64,000 nucleotides of DNA from positions 1,674,001 through 1,738,000 of the forward strand of contig CAWCUU010000001.1 in the NCBI GenBank assembly GCA_963798855.1, written 5' to 3'. The notes under the pieces were generated by a model, which was not told the DNA's origin, ran no database searches, and worked only from the letters and a program-made list of their open reading frames with translations. Shown here in pieces: positions 41,307 through 50,629 of this stretch. The position numbers and the translations under genes were made by a program. The DNA comes from CAWCUU01 sp963798855 (lineage in GTDB: Bacteria > Gemmatimonadota > Gemmatimonadetes > Longimicrobiales > RSA9). Numbering within the stretch: position 1 is the first letter of the stretch; each line of letters starts with the position of its first letter.

Positions 41307-43812
41307 GAAGCGCCGACGCGGCGTAGAACCGCTCCAGGCCCTGAAGCAGAGTCTCCCAGCGACCGCTCTCGACCGGCGCTGGCGGAAGGGAGTCGAGAAA
41401 GTAGCGGCCGTACCCCTTCTCGAGCACCCGGCGGTCGAGCAGCACGACCGCGCCGCGATCGGTGCGGGCACGGATCAGCCGACCGAACCCCTGCTTCAGC
41501 CGCAGTGCGGCGTGCGGAAGCAGGTAGTCTCTGAACCCGGAGCCGCCATAGCGTTCGATGGCCTCGAGGCGGGCGGCGGTGAGCGGCTCGTTCGGCACCA
41601 TGAACGGGAGCTTCGCGATGAGTAGCGCGCGCAGCGGCTCGCCGGGGACGTCCACGCCCTCCCAGAAGGAGGAGACGCCGAGGAGGATCCCGCGGCCGGA
41701 GTCGGTGAAGCGTTCGAGTAGTCGGGCGCGCGAGCCCTCGCCCTGCACGAAGAGGGGCCATTTCGTGCTCGCGCCGTTGCGCCGCAGCTCGGCGGCGATG
41801 GCGCGCATGGCGCGATAGGAGGTGAACAGGACGAAGAGGCCGCCGTCGCTGAGACGCGCCATATCGAGCGCGACGCGTGCGGTGGCGAGGTCGAAGGGAC
41901 CGTCGGAGGCGCCGGGGGTGGGCAGATCCGTGGGGATAGCGATAACCGTCTGGGTTTCGAATTCGAAGGGCGACGGATAGGCCTCCTCGTGGATGCGCAA
42001 CCCACCTGCATTCAGGCCGAGCCGACCGCGAAGAAAGCCGAAGCCATCGCGAGTGGTGAGCGTCGCGGAGGTGAGCACGACGGTGTCGGCGCGCTCGAAG
42101 AGCGCATCGCGGAGGGCGTCTCCGATTTCGACGGGAGCGGCGTGCAGCGCGACATTGGCATCGTCGCCCGGGGGCCCCCGCCGTTCGACCCACCGAACCA
42201 TGGGCACGGTCTCGGCGGCGGGAGGGGCGAGAACGAGGCGGAGCGCATCGTCGCCCGATTGCAGGCGCCCGGCCGCGGCCTGCAGCTCGAGGAGCGGCTC
42301 GGCGAGGTTTGTCGCCCAGTCGCGGTCGGCCATGATGAGCTCGATGAGCCGCCGCACGCCGCGCACGATCCCGGCGAGCGAGACGGTGAGGTTCTCGAAC
42401 ACGGGCTCCAGCGAAGCCGTCCATTCGGCGGTCGCGGGGAATTCATCTCCCATGCGGAGGACCCCGTCGGGCGCCCGCGTGACGAGGTCCTGCAGCCGAT
42501 CGAACAACAATGCGGCATGGTCGCGCGTGCGTTCCACGAGCGGACGCAGCTCATCGATCTCGTGCAGCGCGTTCTGGCGCAGCAGATCGTCCGACCGATC
42601 CACCAACAGGCGCTGCTCGATCGAGAGCAGGATGCCCTTTCCGCGCCGGTCCACGCGCCCGAGGGCGCGCAGCAGGCCTCGGCGCGAGACCCTCGCGCCG
42701 AGGTGCGAGGTCGCCGACTCCTCGAGGTTGTGCGCCTCGTCGATGATCACGTGCCGGTATGGCGGGAGCACCGCCGGTGCCGTGTAGTTCTGCTGCGCGT
42801 ATCGCAGGGCGAGATCACTGAAGAGGAGCGAATGGTTCACCACGAGGACGTCGGCGAGCGCCGCCTCGCGGCGCGCCTGCTGATAGAAGCACTGCTGGAA
42901 GTGCGGACACTTCGCGCGCAGGCACACATCCGTCTCGCTCGCGACCTCCTCCCACACCTCCGGCGCGGGCTGGAACGGCAGGTCCTGCAGCGAGCCATCC
43001 GCTGTCGTTTCCAGCCATGAGAGCAGTGCCGTCAGCTCGCGCTCGTGAGGCTTCTCGAACAGGCTCCCCTGCGCCGCCGCCGCGAGCTTCGCGCGACGGA
43101 TCGAGATGTAGTTCGACCGCCCCTTCACGAGCGCGAAGCGGAACGGCTCGTCGAGCATCCGGCGCAGCAGCGGCAGATCCTTGCCGACGAGTTGCTCCTG
43201 CAGGTTGATCGTGTTCGTCGACACGACCACCCGCTCCCGGTTCGCGGCCGCCCAGCGGATCGCGGGCAGCAGGTACGCGACCGACTTTCCCGTGCCGGTC
43301 CCGGCCTCCGCCAAGCGGATGCCCCCCTCGTTGAACAGCGTGGCGATCGCGCGCGCCATCTGCCGCTGCGTCGCTCGGTCCTCGTACGCGGCGTGAGCGC
43401 GGCTCAGCCGACCGCCCGGTCCCAACGCCGCGTCGACATCGTCGGGGTCGAGCAGCCGTCGTTCCCGTCGTGACGCCGGCTCTACGACCACGTACAGCTC
43501 GCTCCCGGCGTTGTCGACGATCGCCAGCCCGAGACCGAGATCGTGCAACTGTGTCGCAATCCTCATGTCCGCGTGGGAGGGCTCCAGCTCGCCGGAAGGG
43601 TGGTTGTGCACCACCAGCATCCCCGCCTCGCCTTCTCGCGTCGCGGCCACTACCGCATCCCGCCGGCCGCGCGCCACCACGCGCGCCTCCACGACCGCGC
43701 CCTCCTCGTCCAGCCGGCAGAGGAAGCAGACCTCGTTGCCTCGCGCCCGCTCGATCTCGACGCGGATCCGTTGCGCGGCCCGGGGGCTGAGGAAGGGGGA
43801 AACGTGATGCAT
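41299..43812 (-). CDS. DinG-type superfamily 2 helicase fused to an N-terminal RadC-like JAMM domain
   Basis: An 837-residue XPD/DinG-type DNA helicase. Residues ~1-115 form a RadC/JAMM (MPN) metalloprotease-like domain with HNHPSGELEPSHAD (69-82). Helicase motifs follow: AGTGTGKS (170-177), DEAH (358-361), TSATLTTRDG, VSSFWEGVD, and QGFGRLIRARTDRG. Three cysteines of the 4Fe-4S cluster (C297, C302, C308; spacing C-x4-C-x5-C as in E. coli DinG) are present. The first ligand, expected in the GRSNYxC segment, is serine (S237). It resolves unusual DNA structures in known relatives. ATG 43812; it is downstream of the secreted-protein gene with a 22-base gap. Confidence 0.9.
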   Translation of the reverse strand: MHHVSPFLSPRAAQRIRVEIERARGNEVCFLCRLDEEGAVVEARVVARGRRDAVVAATREGEAGMLVVHNHPSGELEPSHADMRIATQLHDLGLGLAIVDNAGSELYVVVEPASRRERRLLDPDDVDAALGPGGRLSRAHAAYEDRATQRQMARAIATLFNEGGIRLAEAGTGTGKSVAYLLPAIRWAAANRERVVVSTNTINLQEQLVGKDLPLLRRMLDEPFRFALVKGRSNYISIRRAKLAAAAQGSLFEKPHERELTALLSWLETTADGSLQDLPFQPAPEVWEEVASETDVCLRAKCPHFQQCFYQQARREAALADVLVVNHSLLFSDLALRYAQQNYTAPAVLPPYRHVIIDEAHNLEESATSHLGARVSRRGLLRALGRVDRRGKGILLSIEQRLLVDRSDDLLRQNALHEIDELRPLVERTRDHAALLFDRLQDLVTRAPDGVLRMGDEFPATAEWTASLEPVFENLTVSLAGIVRGVRRLIELIMADRDWATNLAEPLLELQAAAGRLQSGDDALRLVLAPPAAETVPMVRWVERRGPPGDDANVALHAAPVEIGDALRDALFERADTVVLTSATLTTRDGFGFLRGRLGLNAGGLRIHEEAYPSPFEFETQTVIAIPTDLPTPGASDGPFDLATARVALDMARLSDGGLFVLFTSYRAMRAIAAELRRNGASTKWPLFVQGEGSRARLLERFTDSGRGILLGVSSFWEGVDVPGEPLRALLIAKLPFMVPNEPLTAARLEAIERYGGSGFRDYLLPHAALRLKQGFGRLIRARTDRGAVVLLDRRVLEKGYGRYFLDSLPPAPVESGRWETLLQGLERFYAASALLA

Positions 43813-43834
43813 TCAGCGAAGCACCCTCGCCACC

Positions 43835-45142
43835 TCAATCATCTGTCTTGAGCGTCTTCTTCTTCGCCGCGGGGAAGAGAACGTTGTTGAGGATGAGCCG
43901 GTAGCCCGCCGAGTGGCGATGCAGGTCGAGGTCGGTCGGCGGATCGCCGATCTGGTGTTGCGGATCCTCCGGATCGTGGCCGCCCAGAAAAGTGAAGGTG
44001 CCCTTTCCGTAGTCGCCGTGGATGTACTTGACCCATGGGGTGCCCTCCTCCTGCGCGAGGACGATCACGCCGGGCTTGAGCCGATCGCGGCGGAAGCTTG
44101 TGGTCAGGCCATAGAAATCGGGAAGGACCGTTTCCTGGTCCTGCACGAGCATGCTCGGCACGGGATCGAACTTGGCGCTGAACTCGAAGAGCGTGTAGGA
44201 TCCGAGCGGCTGTCGCCAGTTCGTGTTGACCTGGTGCCCGTCGATGTCGCTGAACGCGTTGACGCCGGGGCTGAGCTGCAGCTTGGCGCCTTCGAAGGCG
44301 AGGGCGCGTCCCCACTGCATTTTGGCGTCGGCGTCGGGATCGGCGGGCGTGCCGTCGGCGAAGGGGGCGGCGATGTCCACGCCGTCGGCGGCGAGCGCGA
44401 GATCGAGCGTCTCGGTCGCGGTGCACATCGCGAACAGGAATCCTCCCTGTGCGACGAAGTCGCGGACGGCGTCGGCGACGCCCTTCTTCTCTTCCGGTAC
44501 GCTCGGGTAGCCGAACTCCTGCGCGAGCGCCTTGTCGTCGCGGACTTCCTCCTGCAGCCAGGAAGCGCCTGCGTAGTTGATGTAGAACTTCGAGTACTGT
44601 CCGGTGAAGTCCTCGTGGTGCAGGTGCAGCCAATCGTAGTTCTTCAGCTTTCCCTGCAGGACCTCGCGGTCGAAGATCTTGTCGTAGGGGATCTGCGCGT
44701 ATTCGAGGGCAAGCGTGACGGCGTCGTCCCACGGGTGTGTGTCCGGCGGCGTGTAGACGGCGATCTTCGGCGCCTTCTCGAGAACCACGCTCTCCATGTT
44801 TGAGGACGCGATGGTGGCGCGGATCTGGGCGACATCGCCAGCGGACGCGGTCTCGTAGCTGACGCCTCGTAGCGACGCCTCGCGTCTCACCTCCGACCGA
44901 TCCGGCAGCAGGAAGGAGCCCGCGCGGTAGTTCAGCAGCCATTCGGCCGTCAGTCCCTGGTCGAGAACCCAGTAGGTAAGGCCGTACGCCTTCAGCTGGT
45001 TGGCCTGGGAGTCGTCCATCGGCACGAGCAGCTGCTGAGCCCTTGCCGGGAGCGGTGCCGCCGCGCTCAGCAACAGGACGGTGACACAAGCCAGCGCGAG
45101 CCGTGTCGCGAAACCACGGGGTGCTACGCCTCTCTGCTCCAT
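43835..45142 (-). CDS. Conserved secreted protein, GATase-like, often labelled asparagine synthetase B
   Basis: A 435-residue protein with an N-terminal signal (LALACVTVLLLSAAAPLPARAQ). Conserved text includes LLVPMDDSQANQLKAYGLTY, WLLNYRAGSF and KIAVYTPPDTHPWDDAVTLALEYAQIPYD. HHEDFTGQYSKFY, FVAQGGFLFAMCTATETLD and FLGGHDPEDP also stand out. The pattern of a flavodoxin-like fold with a possible nucleophile in FAMCTATE resembles ThuA/class I glutamine amidotransferase-like proteins. My recollection is that relatives carry the label asparagine synthetase B, but neither an N-terminal Cys amidotransferase nor an ATP-pyrophosphatase domain is present, so that label should not be used. It ends the rsmI operon, 16 bases after the TPR gene. 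Function unknown. Confidence 0.75.
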   Translation of the reverse strand: MEQRGVAPRGFATRLALACVTVLLLSAAAPLPARAQQLLVPMDDSQANQLKAYGLTYWVLDQGLTAEWLLNYRAGSFLLPDRSEVRREASLRGVSYETASAGDVAQIRATIASSNMESVVLEKAPKIAVYTPPDTHPWDDAVTLALEYAQIPYDKIFDREVLQGKLKNYDWLHLHHEDFTGQYSKFYINYAGASWLQEEVRDDKALAQEFGYPSVPEEKKGVADAVRDFVAQGGFLFAMCTATETLDLALAADGVDIAAPFADGTPADPDADAKMQWGRALAFEGAKLQLSPGVNAFSDIDGHQVNTNWRQPLGSYTLFEFSAKFDPVPSMLVQDQETVLPDFYGLTTSFRRDRLKPGVIVLAQEEGTPWVKYIHGDYGKGTFTFLGGHDPEDPQHQIGDPPTDLDLHRHSAGYRLILNNVLFPAAKKKTLKTDD

Positions 45143-45158
45143 GCTCCTCTCGGCAGGC

Positions 45159-46961
45159 CTACGACCGGGGAACCCGGGCGTTGATGATTTCCAGCTCCCG
45201 CCGCGCCTGCGGAACCAGCGCGCTGCGGGGGTAGTCCAGCACGAGACGCTCGAGCAATCTCTTTGCCTCGTCCAGTGACTCCGGGTGCCGCTCTAGGGCT
45301 CGACCCAGCGCCAGCATCGCCGGCGCCGTCTCCAGCGCCTCCGGGTGATCCGCGATGAGCGCGCGGCGGATCGCTTCGGCTTCACCCTCCAGCGACCCCT
45401 GGTCCGCCATCGATGCCGCGAAATCCAGCAGGGCACTCTGCTCGTCCCTCGGTGTGCCCGGCGCCTTTCCGAAGAGCAGGAGCACGGCGTCGCGGATCCT
45501 GCCTTCGTCGCGCAGACGCAGCGCCTGTCCGAGGAGACGGGAGGACGGCTCCGAGAGCTTGCCGAGCAGCCTGGCGAGCACGATCGCTTCGGTCTCCTCC
45601 GGCCCCGACAGTCCCGGCGCCGCCTCGAGCAGCGCAGCGCGCGCCTCGGCGACTTTGCCCTCTTCCAGGGCGAGCCGTGCCTGCACCCGCTGGACCTGCG
45701 GCCCGCTCCAGCCTTCCAGCACGCGTTGGACCGCGTCCCGAGGCTCTCCCTTCCGGAGCAGCGCGGCGGCGAGGCCGGCAGCCGCTGCATCGCCATCGGA
45801 GGAGCCGGGGAACGCAACGCGCAGGGAGTCGAGCCCCTCGGATGCGTCATCGAGCCGTCCGGCTCGAGTCGCGAGCTCGACTCGCTGCGCCAGCGAACGC
45901 CGCCGCTCGAGCGCGCCGGCCGACGCATCCGTCTGCAGCAGATCGTAGCTCTGTCGCGCCCGCGCGGTATCGCCGAGCAGCAGCGCGAGCTCGGCGACAC
46001 GGCCCCTCAGCGCCGCCGGCTCCAGCGCTCCGCTGCCCTCCTCGAGCAGGCGCGTGTACGCCCAATAGGCGAGGGCTGGCTGTTGCGCAGCCTCCGCTCG
46101 CCGCGCGATGTCCACGAGGAAGCTCTGCCGGTCGTTTCCGCCCAGCTCCCTCGCGACGGTCATCGCGATCTCCGTCGCCCGCTGTCCCAGTCCCGCGCTC
46201 ACCGCGAGCTGCGCCGCGGCCCGCAGCCGTTCGATCGATGCGCCACGCCGCGTCAGACGGTCCACCAGCAGCGGCACGACCGAGGCGCCGCCGTCGGGGA
46301 GCAGGCCGAGACTTCGTTGCACGAGGAGGAAGCCGTGGGCATCCCGGCCGATCCCGCTGTCCCACTCCCTGGCGGCGTCGGACGGCTGACCGGTGCGAGC
46401 GTACGCGATGCCCAGCTCGAGTGCCAGCGCCTGCCCGCCCAGCTTCGCGCGGCCGCGCTCGAGCACCTTCAGCGATCCCGCAATGTCCCCGCGCTGTTCG
46501 CGCAGCCGCGCGATCTCGCGGTACGGGATCTCGGAGCGCGGCACCGCGGCGATCCATTCCTCGGCCGCTCGGTCGAAGTCCGATGTGCGATCCAGATCGG
46601 CGTAGAGGCGAAGCAGCATCTGGTGCCCGATCGGCGACTCCGGCGATGCCTCCAGGTGGTGTTGCACGTAGGGGATCATGTCGGGTAGCTTCGCGTCCAC
46701 CCGGAGCAGGCGCTGAAGGCCGAGCAGCGCGCTGAGCGATGCTGGATCGCGGTCGAGGATCTGCTGATAGAGCAGCTCCGCGGCCGGAAAATCGCCCGCG
46801 TTTTCCCGTACCTCCGCCTGTTGCAGCAGCTCGACGTCGGACAGCCGTGTCGGCGCCTCCTGCGCCCGCAGCCAGGTCCCTTCGACGCCGAGGAGGCATG
46901 TCGCCACGGCGAGCGGTGCGGCCGCTGTCCGGCACCAGGAGCGGGCGCCGCTCTGCGTCAC
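45159..46961 (-). CDS. Secreted tetratricopeptide-repeat protein
   Basis: A 600-residue helical-repeat protein with a signal peptide ending near TWLRAQ. TPR-like units are recognisable from ~40 onward (VRENAGDFPAAELLYQQILDRDPASLSALLGLQRLL) through the alanine/leucine-rich middle to a last unit ending LLERLVLDYPRSALVPQARRELE. GTG 46961 overlaps the DUF4175 gene stop (GTGA). It probably acts as a periplasmic scaffold for its operon partners, which is inference. Confidence 0.85.
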   Translation of the reverse strand: MTQSGARSWCRTAAAPLAVATCLLGVEGTWLRAQEAPTRLSDVELLQQAEVRENAGDFPAAELLYQQILDRDPASLSALLGLQRLLRVDAKLPDMIPYVQHHLEASPESPIGHQMLLRLYADLDRTSDFDRAAEEWIAAVPRSEIPYREIARLREQRGDIAGSLKVLERGRAKLGGQALALELGIAYARTGQPSDAAREWDSGIGRDAHGFLLVQRSLGLLPDGGASVVPLLVDRLTRRGASIERLRAAAQLAVSAGLGQRATEIAMTVARELGGNDRQSFLVDIARRAEAAQQPALAYWAYTRLLEEGSGALEPAALRGRVAELALLLGDTARARQSYDLLQTDASAGALERRRSLAQRVELATRAGRLDDASEGLDSLRVAFPGSSDGDAAAAGLAAALLRKGEPRDAVQRVLEGWSGPQVQRVQARLALEEGKVAEARAALLEAAPGLSGPEETEAIVLARLLGKLSEPSSRLLGQALRLRDEGRIRDAVLLLFGKAPGTPRDEQSALLDFAASMADQGSLEGEAEAIRRALIADHPEALETAPAMLALGRALERHPESLDEAKRLLERLVLDYPRSALVPQARRELEIINARVPRS

Positions 46962-49900
46962 GGCCGCTCCCCCCGGTTCAGCCTCTCGAAGTACTCGAGG
47001 ATCAGCCTGCGGTACGCCGGCGGCAGCGCCCGCAGCTGCTCGGGCGTCGGCACCGGAAAGCGGACGGCGTCACCGATTCGCGCCGGATCGAGCGCGTCGG
47101 GACGGAGCAGCGGCGTGTCGCCCGGCCCGCGCGAGACGCGCTCCTGGCTGAACTCATCACGCTCCAGCGTGTGACCGGCGTCCAGCAGATGGTGGAACAG
47201 CTCCTCCTGCCGCTGCAGGACGTCCGGCGACAGCCGACCACCTGCCAGGTCCCGAGCGATTTGGTCCGCCTCCTTCTGCATCGCGCCGAGATCTCCGAGC
47301 AGCCCGTCCTGCTTCCCCACCTGACGGTCCATCGAGCCGAGCTGTTCCGCGATCTGCTTCTGCTCTTGCCCCAGCCGCTGCACCCCGTTCTGCATCGCCC
47401 CGGGCGCGAGCTGCAGCGGCAGCAGAGAGCTGGTCTGCCCGTTCAGCGAGCCCTGCTGTCGCGCCAGCTCCGCGAGCTGCTCCAGCGCCTGCTGCATGCC
47501 CGTGCCGGACTCCGACTGCGCGATCTGCTGCTGGTTCGACAGCAGCGACAGCGCGAGCCGGTTCAGCGCGTCAAGCGTCTGTGTCGCCTCGGGGACCGGC
47601 AGCCGTCCTCTGTCGCGCCCCTGCTCCATCGCATCCAGCGTCCGCCGCATTCCCAGCGACGCGCGACTGAGCGCAGCGGTGACGTCACGGTTCACCATTG
47701 CCGAGCGTCGCCCCGCCTCCGACAGGTTGCGGCCGAGCTGCTCCAAACCCTCCTGCAACGCCGCCTGCTCCCCGCGGATCGAGTCGTAATCGCCGGGCGC
47801 GGATCCCGGGTCTCCACCCTGCCCTGCCTGCCCCTGACCCTGCGCGCCCTGCTGACCCTGCTGACCCTGCTGACCTCGGCCGCCCTCTTGCTGACCACCC
47901 GAGCGCTCGCCGCCCGCCTGCTCGCCCTGCTGCTGCTCGCCACTCGATCCGCCCTGCTGACGGCCTCCCTCCTTGCCGGATTGCGGCGTCGGCTGGGGCA
48001 GCGCATTGTTGCCGCCCCCTTGGTCGGATCGGTCCTGAGTTGGGGTCGGGGTGTCCGGCCGCTGCATTCCGTTCGAGCTCGACTCCCGCATCTGTTGCAG
48101 CAGCGCGTTCTGCCGCTGCGCCAGCGCGAGCGCATCGTTCGCGGCCTGGTCCACGGCTTGCTGAGTCTCCTCGCGCCAGCGCTGCGCGAGCTGCTGGCGC
48201 TGCCCGTCCAACGACCGGGCCACGCTGTCCAGCTGCGCGGCTGCCTGTCGCCCCTGCCCCGCCGCCTGCTGACCCTTCTGCGCCGCAGCGGACTGCGCGG
48301 CGCTCTGCATGGACTGCTGGGCGCGCTCTGCGGTCGAGGACGCGCTGCCGGTCTGCTGGGCGGCGGCATCCTCGCGCTGCTCCTCCAGCCGCTGCTTCAG
48401 GTCCGCCATCGCCTTTCGGAGCGAGTCCGTCCGCTCGGCGAGCTCGCGCTGCTGATCCACGCGCTCGGCCGGCGACTCCGTCTGCTCGAGCTGGTCGGAC
48501 AGCGAGCGCTGCTGCGTCGCGAGCTCCTTCGCGCTCTGTGACAGCGAGTTCGTCTGCTGCTCTACCGCGGCCCGACGCAGCAGCTCGAGGCTCTGCTCCA
48601 GATTCTGGCGGAACTGCTCCTGCGCATTCGCGAGCTGCTCGAGCGCCTGGTTCACCTGTTCGGGATCGAGGTCCGCGAGCGCCTTCTTCAGGGCGTCCAG
48701 CTTGGCCCGCAACTCGGGCGTGAGCAGCTCATCGTAAAGCTTGGTCAGCTCCTCGAGTCGTTTCTGGAGCTCCGGATCCGTCAATCCCGCCTGCTCGGCA
48801 GACCTGCGCAGCGCCTCGCTCTTCTCGCGCAGCGACTCGGCCTGCTTCACGAGCGATTCCTGCTGATCGAGAATGCGCTGCGCTTCCTGTGCCTGCGCGT
48901 AGTCGAGCGCGGAGCGCGACGCTTGTGGCTGCGACGGCTCGCCGGGGCTGCCCTTCCGCGGGGAGCTCCCGCTCGGTCGGCCCTGACCGACGCCGCCCCT
49001 GCGCTGCAGGTCGCGCGTCTCCCGCTGCAGCTTCTCGGCTGCGCCCGCCGCCTCCTCCGCCTGACGCGCCGCATCGTCGACGTCCTCCTCGACCTGTCGG
49101 CGCAGCTCCTCCGCCCCGGGCAGCCGGAGGCGGTAGGTCGCGCTGTTGGCCGTCTGGGCACGCGGCGAGTTGTCGGTCACACGAACGAAGTAGAAGAGCG
49201 TGTCACCTGGCAGCAGGCTTCGGTCGGAAGCCTCGAGCATCGTCTGCAGTAGCATCCGTTGCGCCTCGCCCTCGAGCGCGATCGGCCGGGACACCGCCTC
49301 CTCACGCCGTCCGAGCGCGCTGACGCGCCAGCTCACCAGCTCAGCCGACCGAACGCCGTGATCGTCGCCCGCCGCGGCCGCGACCGGCTGACGCATGTCC
49401 GCCGCCATGACCGTATCCACGCCGGGATACGTAACCTCGACGACCGGCGGCGCGTCCGCGATCACGCTCAGCTCGAGCGCCGGGGGAAGGATCTCCGCCT
49501 CGCCGCCGTCGCTTCCCCGCAGCCGCCAGTCGTAGCGCCCGCTCGCGCGCGGGGTCCAGCGTCCCGCGAAAGAGCGGCCGTCGACGACGAGGCCGACCCT
49601 GCCGCTGTCGCCGCGTACGAGCGCAGCCTCCGAAAGGGGCCGCGTCGCCCGCCCGCGGATCGTCAGCGCCGTCCCTTCCGGTATGTCGAGCGGGGGGAGC
49701 TCCCCATCGAACCGCTCCGGCTCACGATCGAGGTAGGTCGGATATCGCAGCTCGAACGAGATTCCGGAAACCAGAAGGGCTTCGCGCGGCACGACCGTGA
49801 ACGTATCGGAGTGCGCGCCGTCCGGAGCGTCGACCCAGTAGCGAGTAGGGGCGTCGATGCCCGCGAGCTCGGTCCGGCCGGCCGCGTCCACCAGACCGAG

Positions 49901-50629
49901 GTCGCGACTGCGCCGCACATCACCCCGCACCTGCCAGGCGAGCGTTACGCGAGTACGACCCGGCGCCGTGATGCGCACAGGAAGCGACGCGCCTCGACGG
50001 ACGCGAGCATTGCCGGGCTCGACGATGATCGCGGGCAGCGGGGGCGGCACGAGCGCCGAGATCGGGCGAAAAAGCGGCCGCCACGCCGCCCGCGAGCGGT
50101 CGGGCGAGGTGAGGCCCACCAGCAGCGCCACCGCCCCGAGCCCGAGGAGTGATCCGGATGCGCGCCAGAGCCGCGACCGGGCGCGGCGGCCCGCGTTGCC
50201 ACTCAGCTCCTCGCGGCGCGCCCCCGCCAGCCGCGCGAGCAACCGCGTCTCGGCGCTACGCGCGAGCGCCGCCGATGTCCCGGCCGGCACCCGCGCCGAC
50301 AGCTCCAGCACCCCACGCAGCGATCCGAGCGGCAGCCCGCGCGCCTCCTCGACCGCAGCGCCGACCCGGTCGTCGCTCGCGTCGGTCATCCAGCGCCGGC
50401 GTGCGAGGAGCGCGAAGGCCACGCCGACGCCCAGGGCCAAGAGATCGAGGAGCAGAGGCCAGGGTCCGGGCGCGACCCAGCGCGGCAGGCCGGCGAGCAG
50501 CCAGGCGAGCAGGAGCGCCGCGGGCACGAGCGTGGCCACCGCGGCGGCGATCGCCAGCAGCGCATCCCGTCGCACTGTGCGCGTGACCTTCCCGAACAGC
50601 GTCTTCAGGTCCTGGCCGGCCGGACTCAT
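46958..50629 (-). CDS. DUF4175-like large membrane protein with coiled coils and Gln/Gly-rich segment
   Basis: A 1223-residue protein. Hydrophobic helices near ~22-47, ~57-76 and ~155-172 anchor it. Beta-rich domains follow (~185-480: PAIIVEPGNARVRRGASLPV, FELRYPTYLDREPERFDG). The remainder is mostly coiled coil rich in Gln, Glu and Arg (~500-1200), interrupted by a low-complexity stretch (EGGRGQQGQQGQQGAQGQG) whose DNA has short tandem repeats near 47.85 kb. This matches the DUF4175 family, whose function is not known. It overlaps DUF4159 before it (ATGA) and the TPR gene after it (GTGA). Confidence 0.85.
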   Translation of the reverse strand: MSPAGQDLKTLFGKVTRTVRRDALLAIAAAVATLVPAALLLAWLLAGLPRWVAPGPWPLLLDLLALGVGVAFALLARRRWMTDASDDRVGAAVEEARGLPLGSLRGVLELSARVPAGTSAALARSAETRLLARLAGARREELSGNAGRRARSRLWRASGSLLGLGAVALLVGLTSPDRSRAAWRPLFRPISALVPPPLPAIIVEPGNARVRRGASLPVRITAPGRTRVTLAWQVRGDVRRSRDLGLVDAAGRTELAGIDAPTRYWVDAPDGAHSDTFTVVPREALLVSGISFELRYPTYLDREPERFDGELPPLDIPEGTALTIRGRATRPLSEAALVRGDSGRVGLVVDGRSFAGRWTPRASGRYDWRLRGSDGGEAEILPPALELSVIADAPPVVEVTYPGVDTVMAADMRQPVAAAAGDDHGVRSAELVSWRVSALGRREEAVSRPIALEGEAQRMLLQTMLEASDRSLLPGDTLFYFVRVTDNSPRAQTANSATYRLRLPGAEELRRQVEEDVDDAARQAEEAAGAAEKLQRETRDLQRRGGVGQGRPSGSSPRKGSPGEPSQPQASRSALDYAQAQEAQRILDQQESLVKQAESLREKSEALRRSAEQAGLTDPELQKRLEELTKLYDELLTPELRAKLDALKKALADLDPEQVNQALEQLANAQEQFRQNLEQSLELLRRAAVEQQTNSLSQSAKELATQQRSLSDQLEQTESPAERVDQQRELAERTDSLRKAMADLKQRLEEQREDAAAQQTGSASSTAERAQQSMQSAAQSAAAQKGQQAAGQGRQAAAQLDSVARSLDGQRQQLAQRWREETQQAVDQAANDALALAQRQNALLQQMRESSSNGMQRPDTPTPTQDRSDQGGGNNALPQPTPQSGKEGGRQQGGSSGEQQQGEQAGGERSGGQQEGGRGQQGQQGQQGAQGQGQAGQGGDPGSAPGDYDSIRGEQAALQEGLEQLGRNLSEAGRRSAMVNRDVTAALSRASLGMRRTLDAMEQGRDRGRLPVPEATQTLDALNRLALSLLSNQQQIAQSESGTGMQQALEQLAELARQQGSLNGQTSSLLPLQLAPGAMQNGVQRLGQEQKQIAEQLGSMDRQVGKQDGLLGDLGAMQKEADQIARDLAGGRLSPDVLQRQEELFHHLLDAGHTLERDEFSQERVSRGPGDTPLLRPDALDPARIGDAVRFPVPTPEQLRALPPAYRRLILEYFERLNRGERP

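Noticed and set aside
43835..45142. Asparagine synthetase
   Set aside because: The protein is secreted and lacks both the N-terminal Cys amidotransferase and the ATP-pyrophosphatase motif, so the enzyme name is unsupported.
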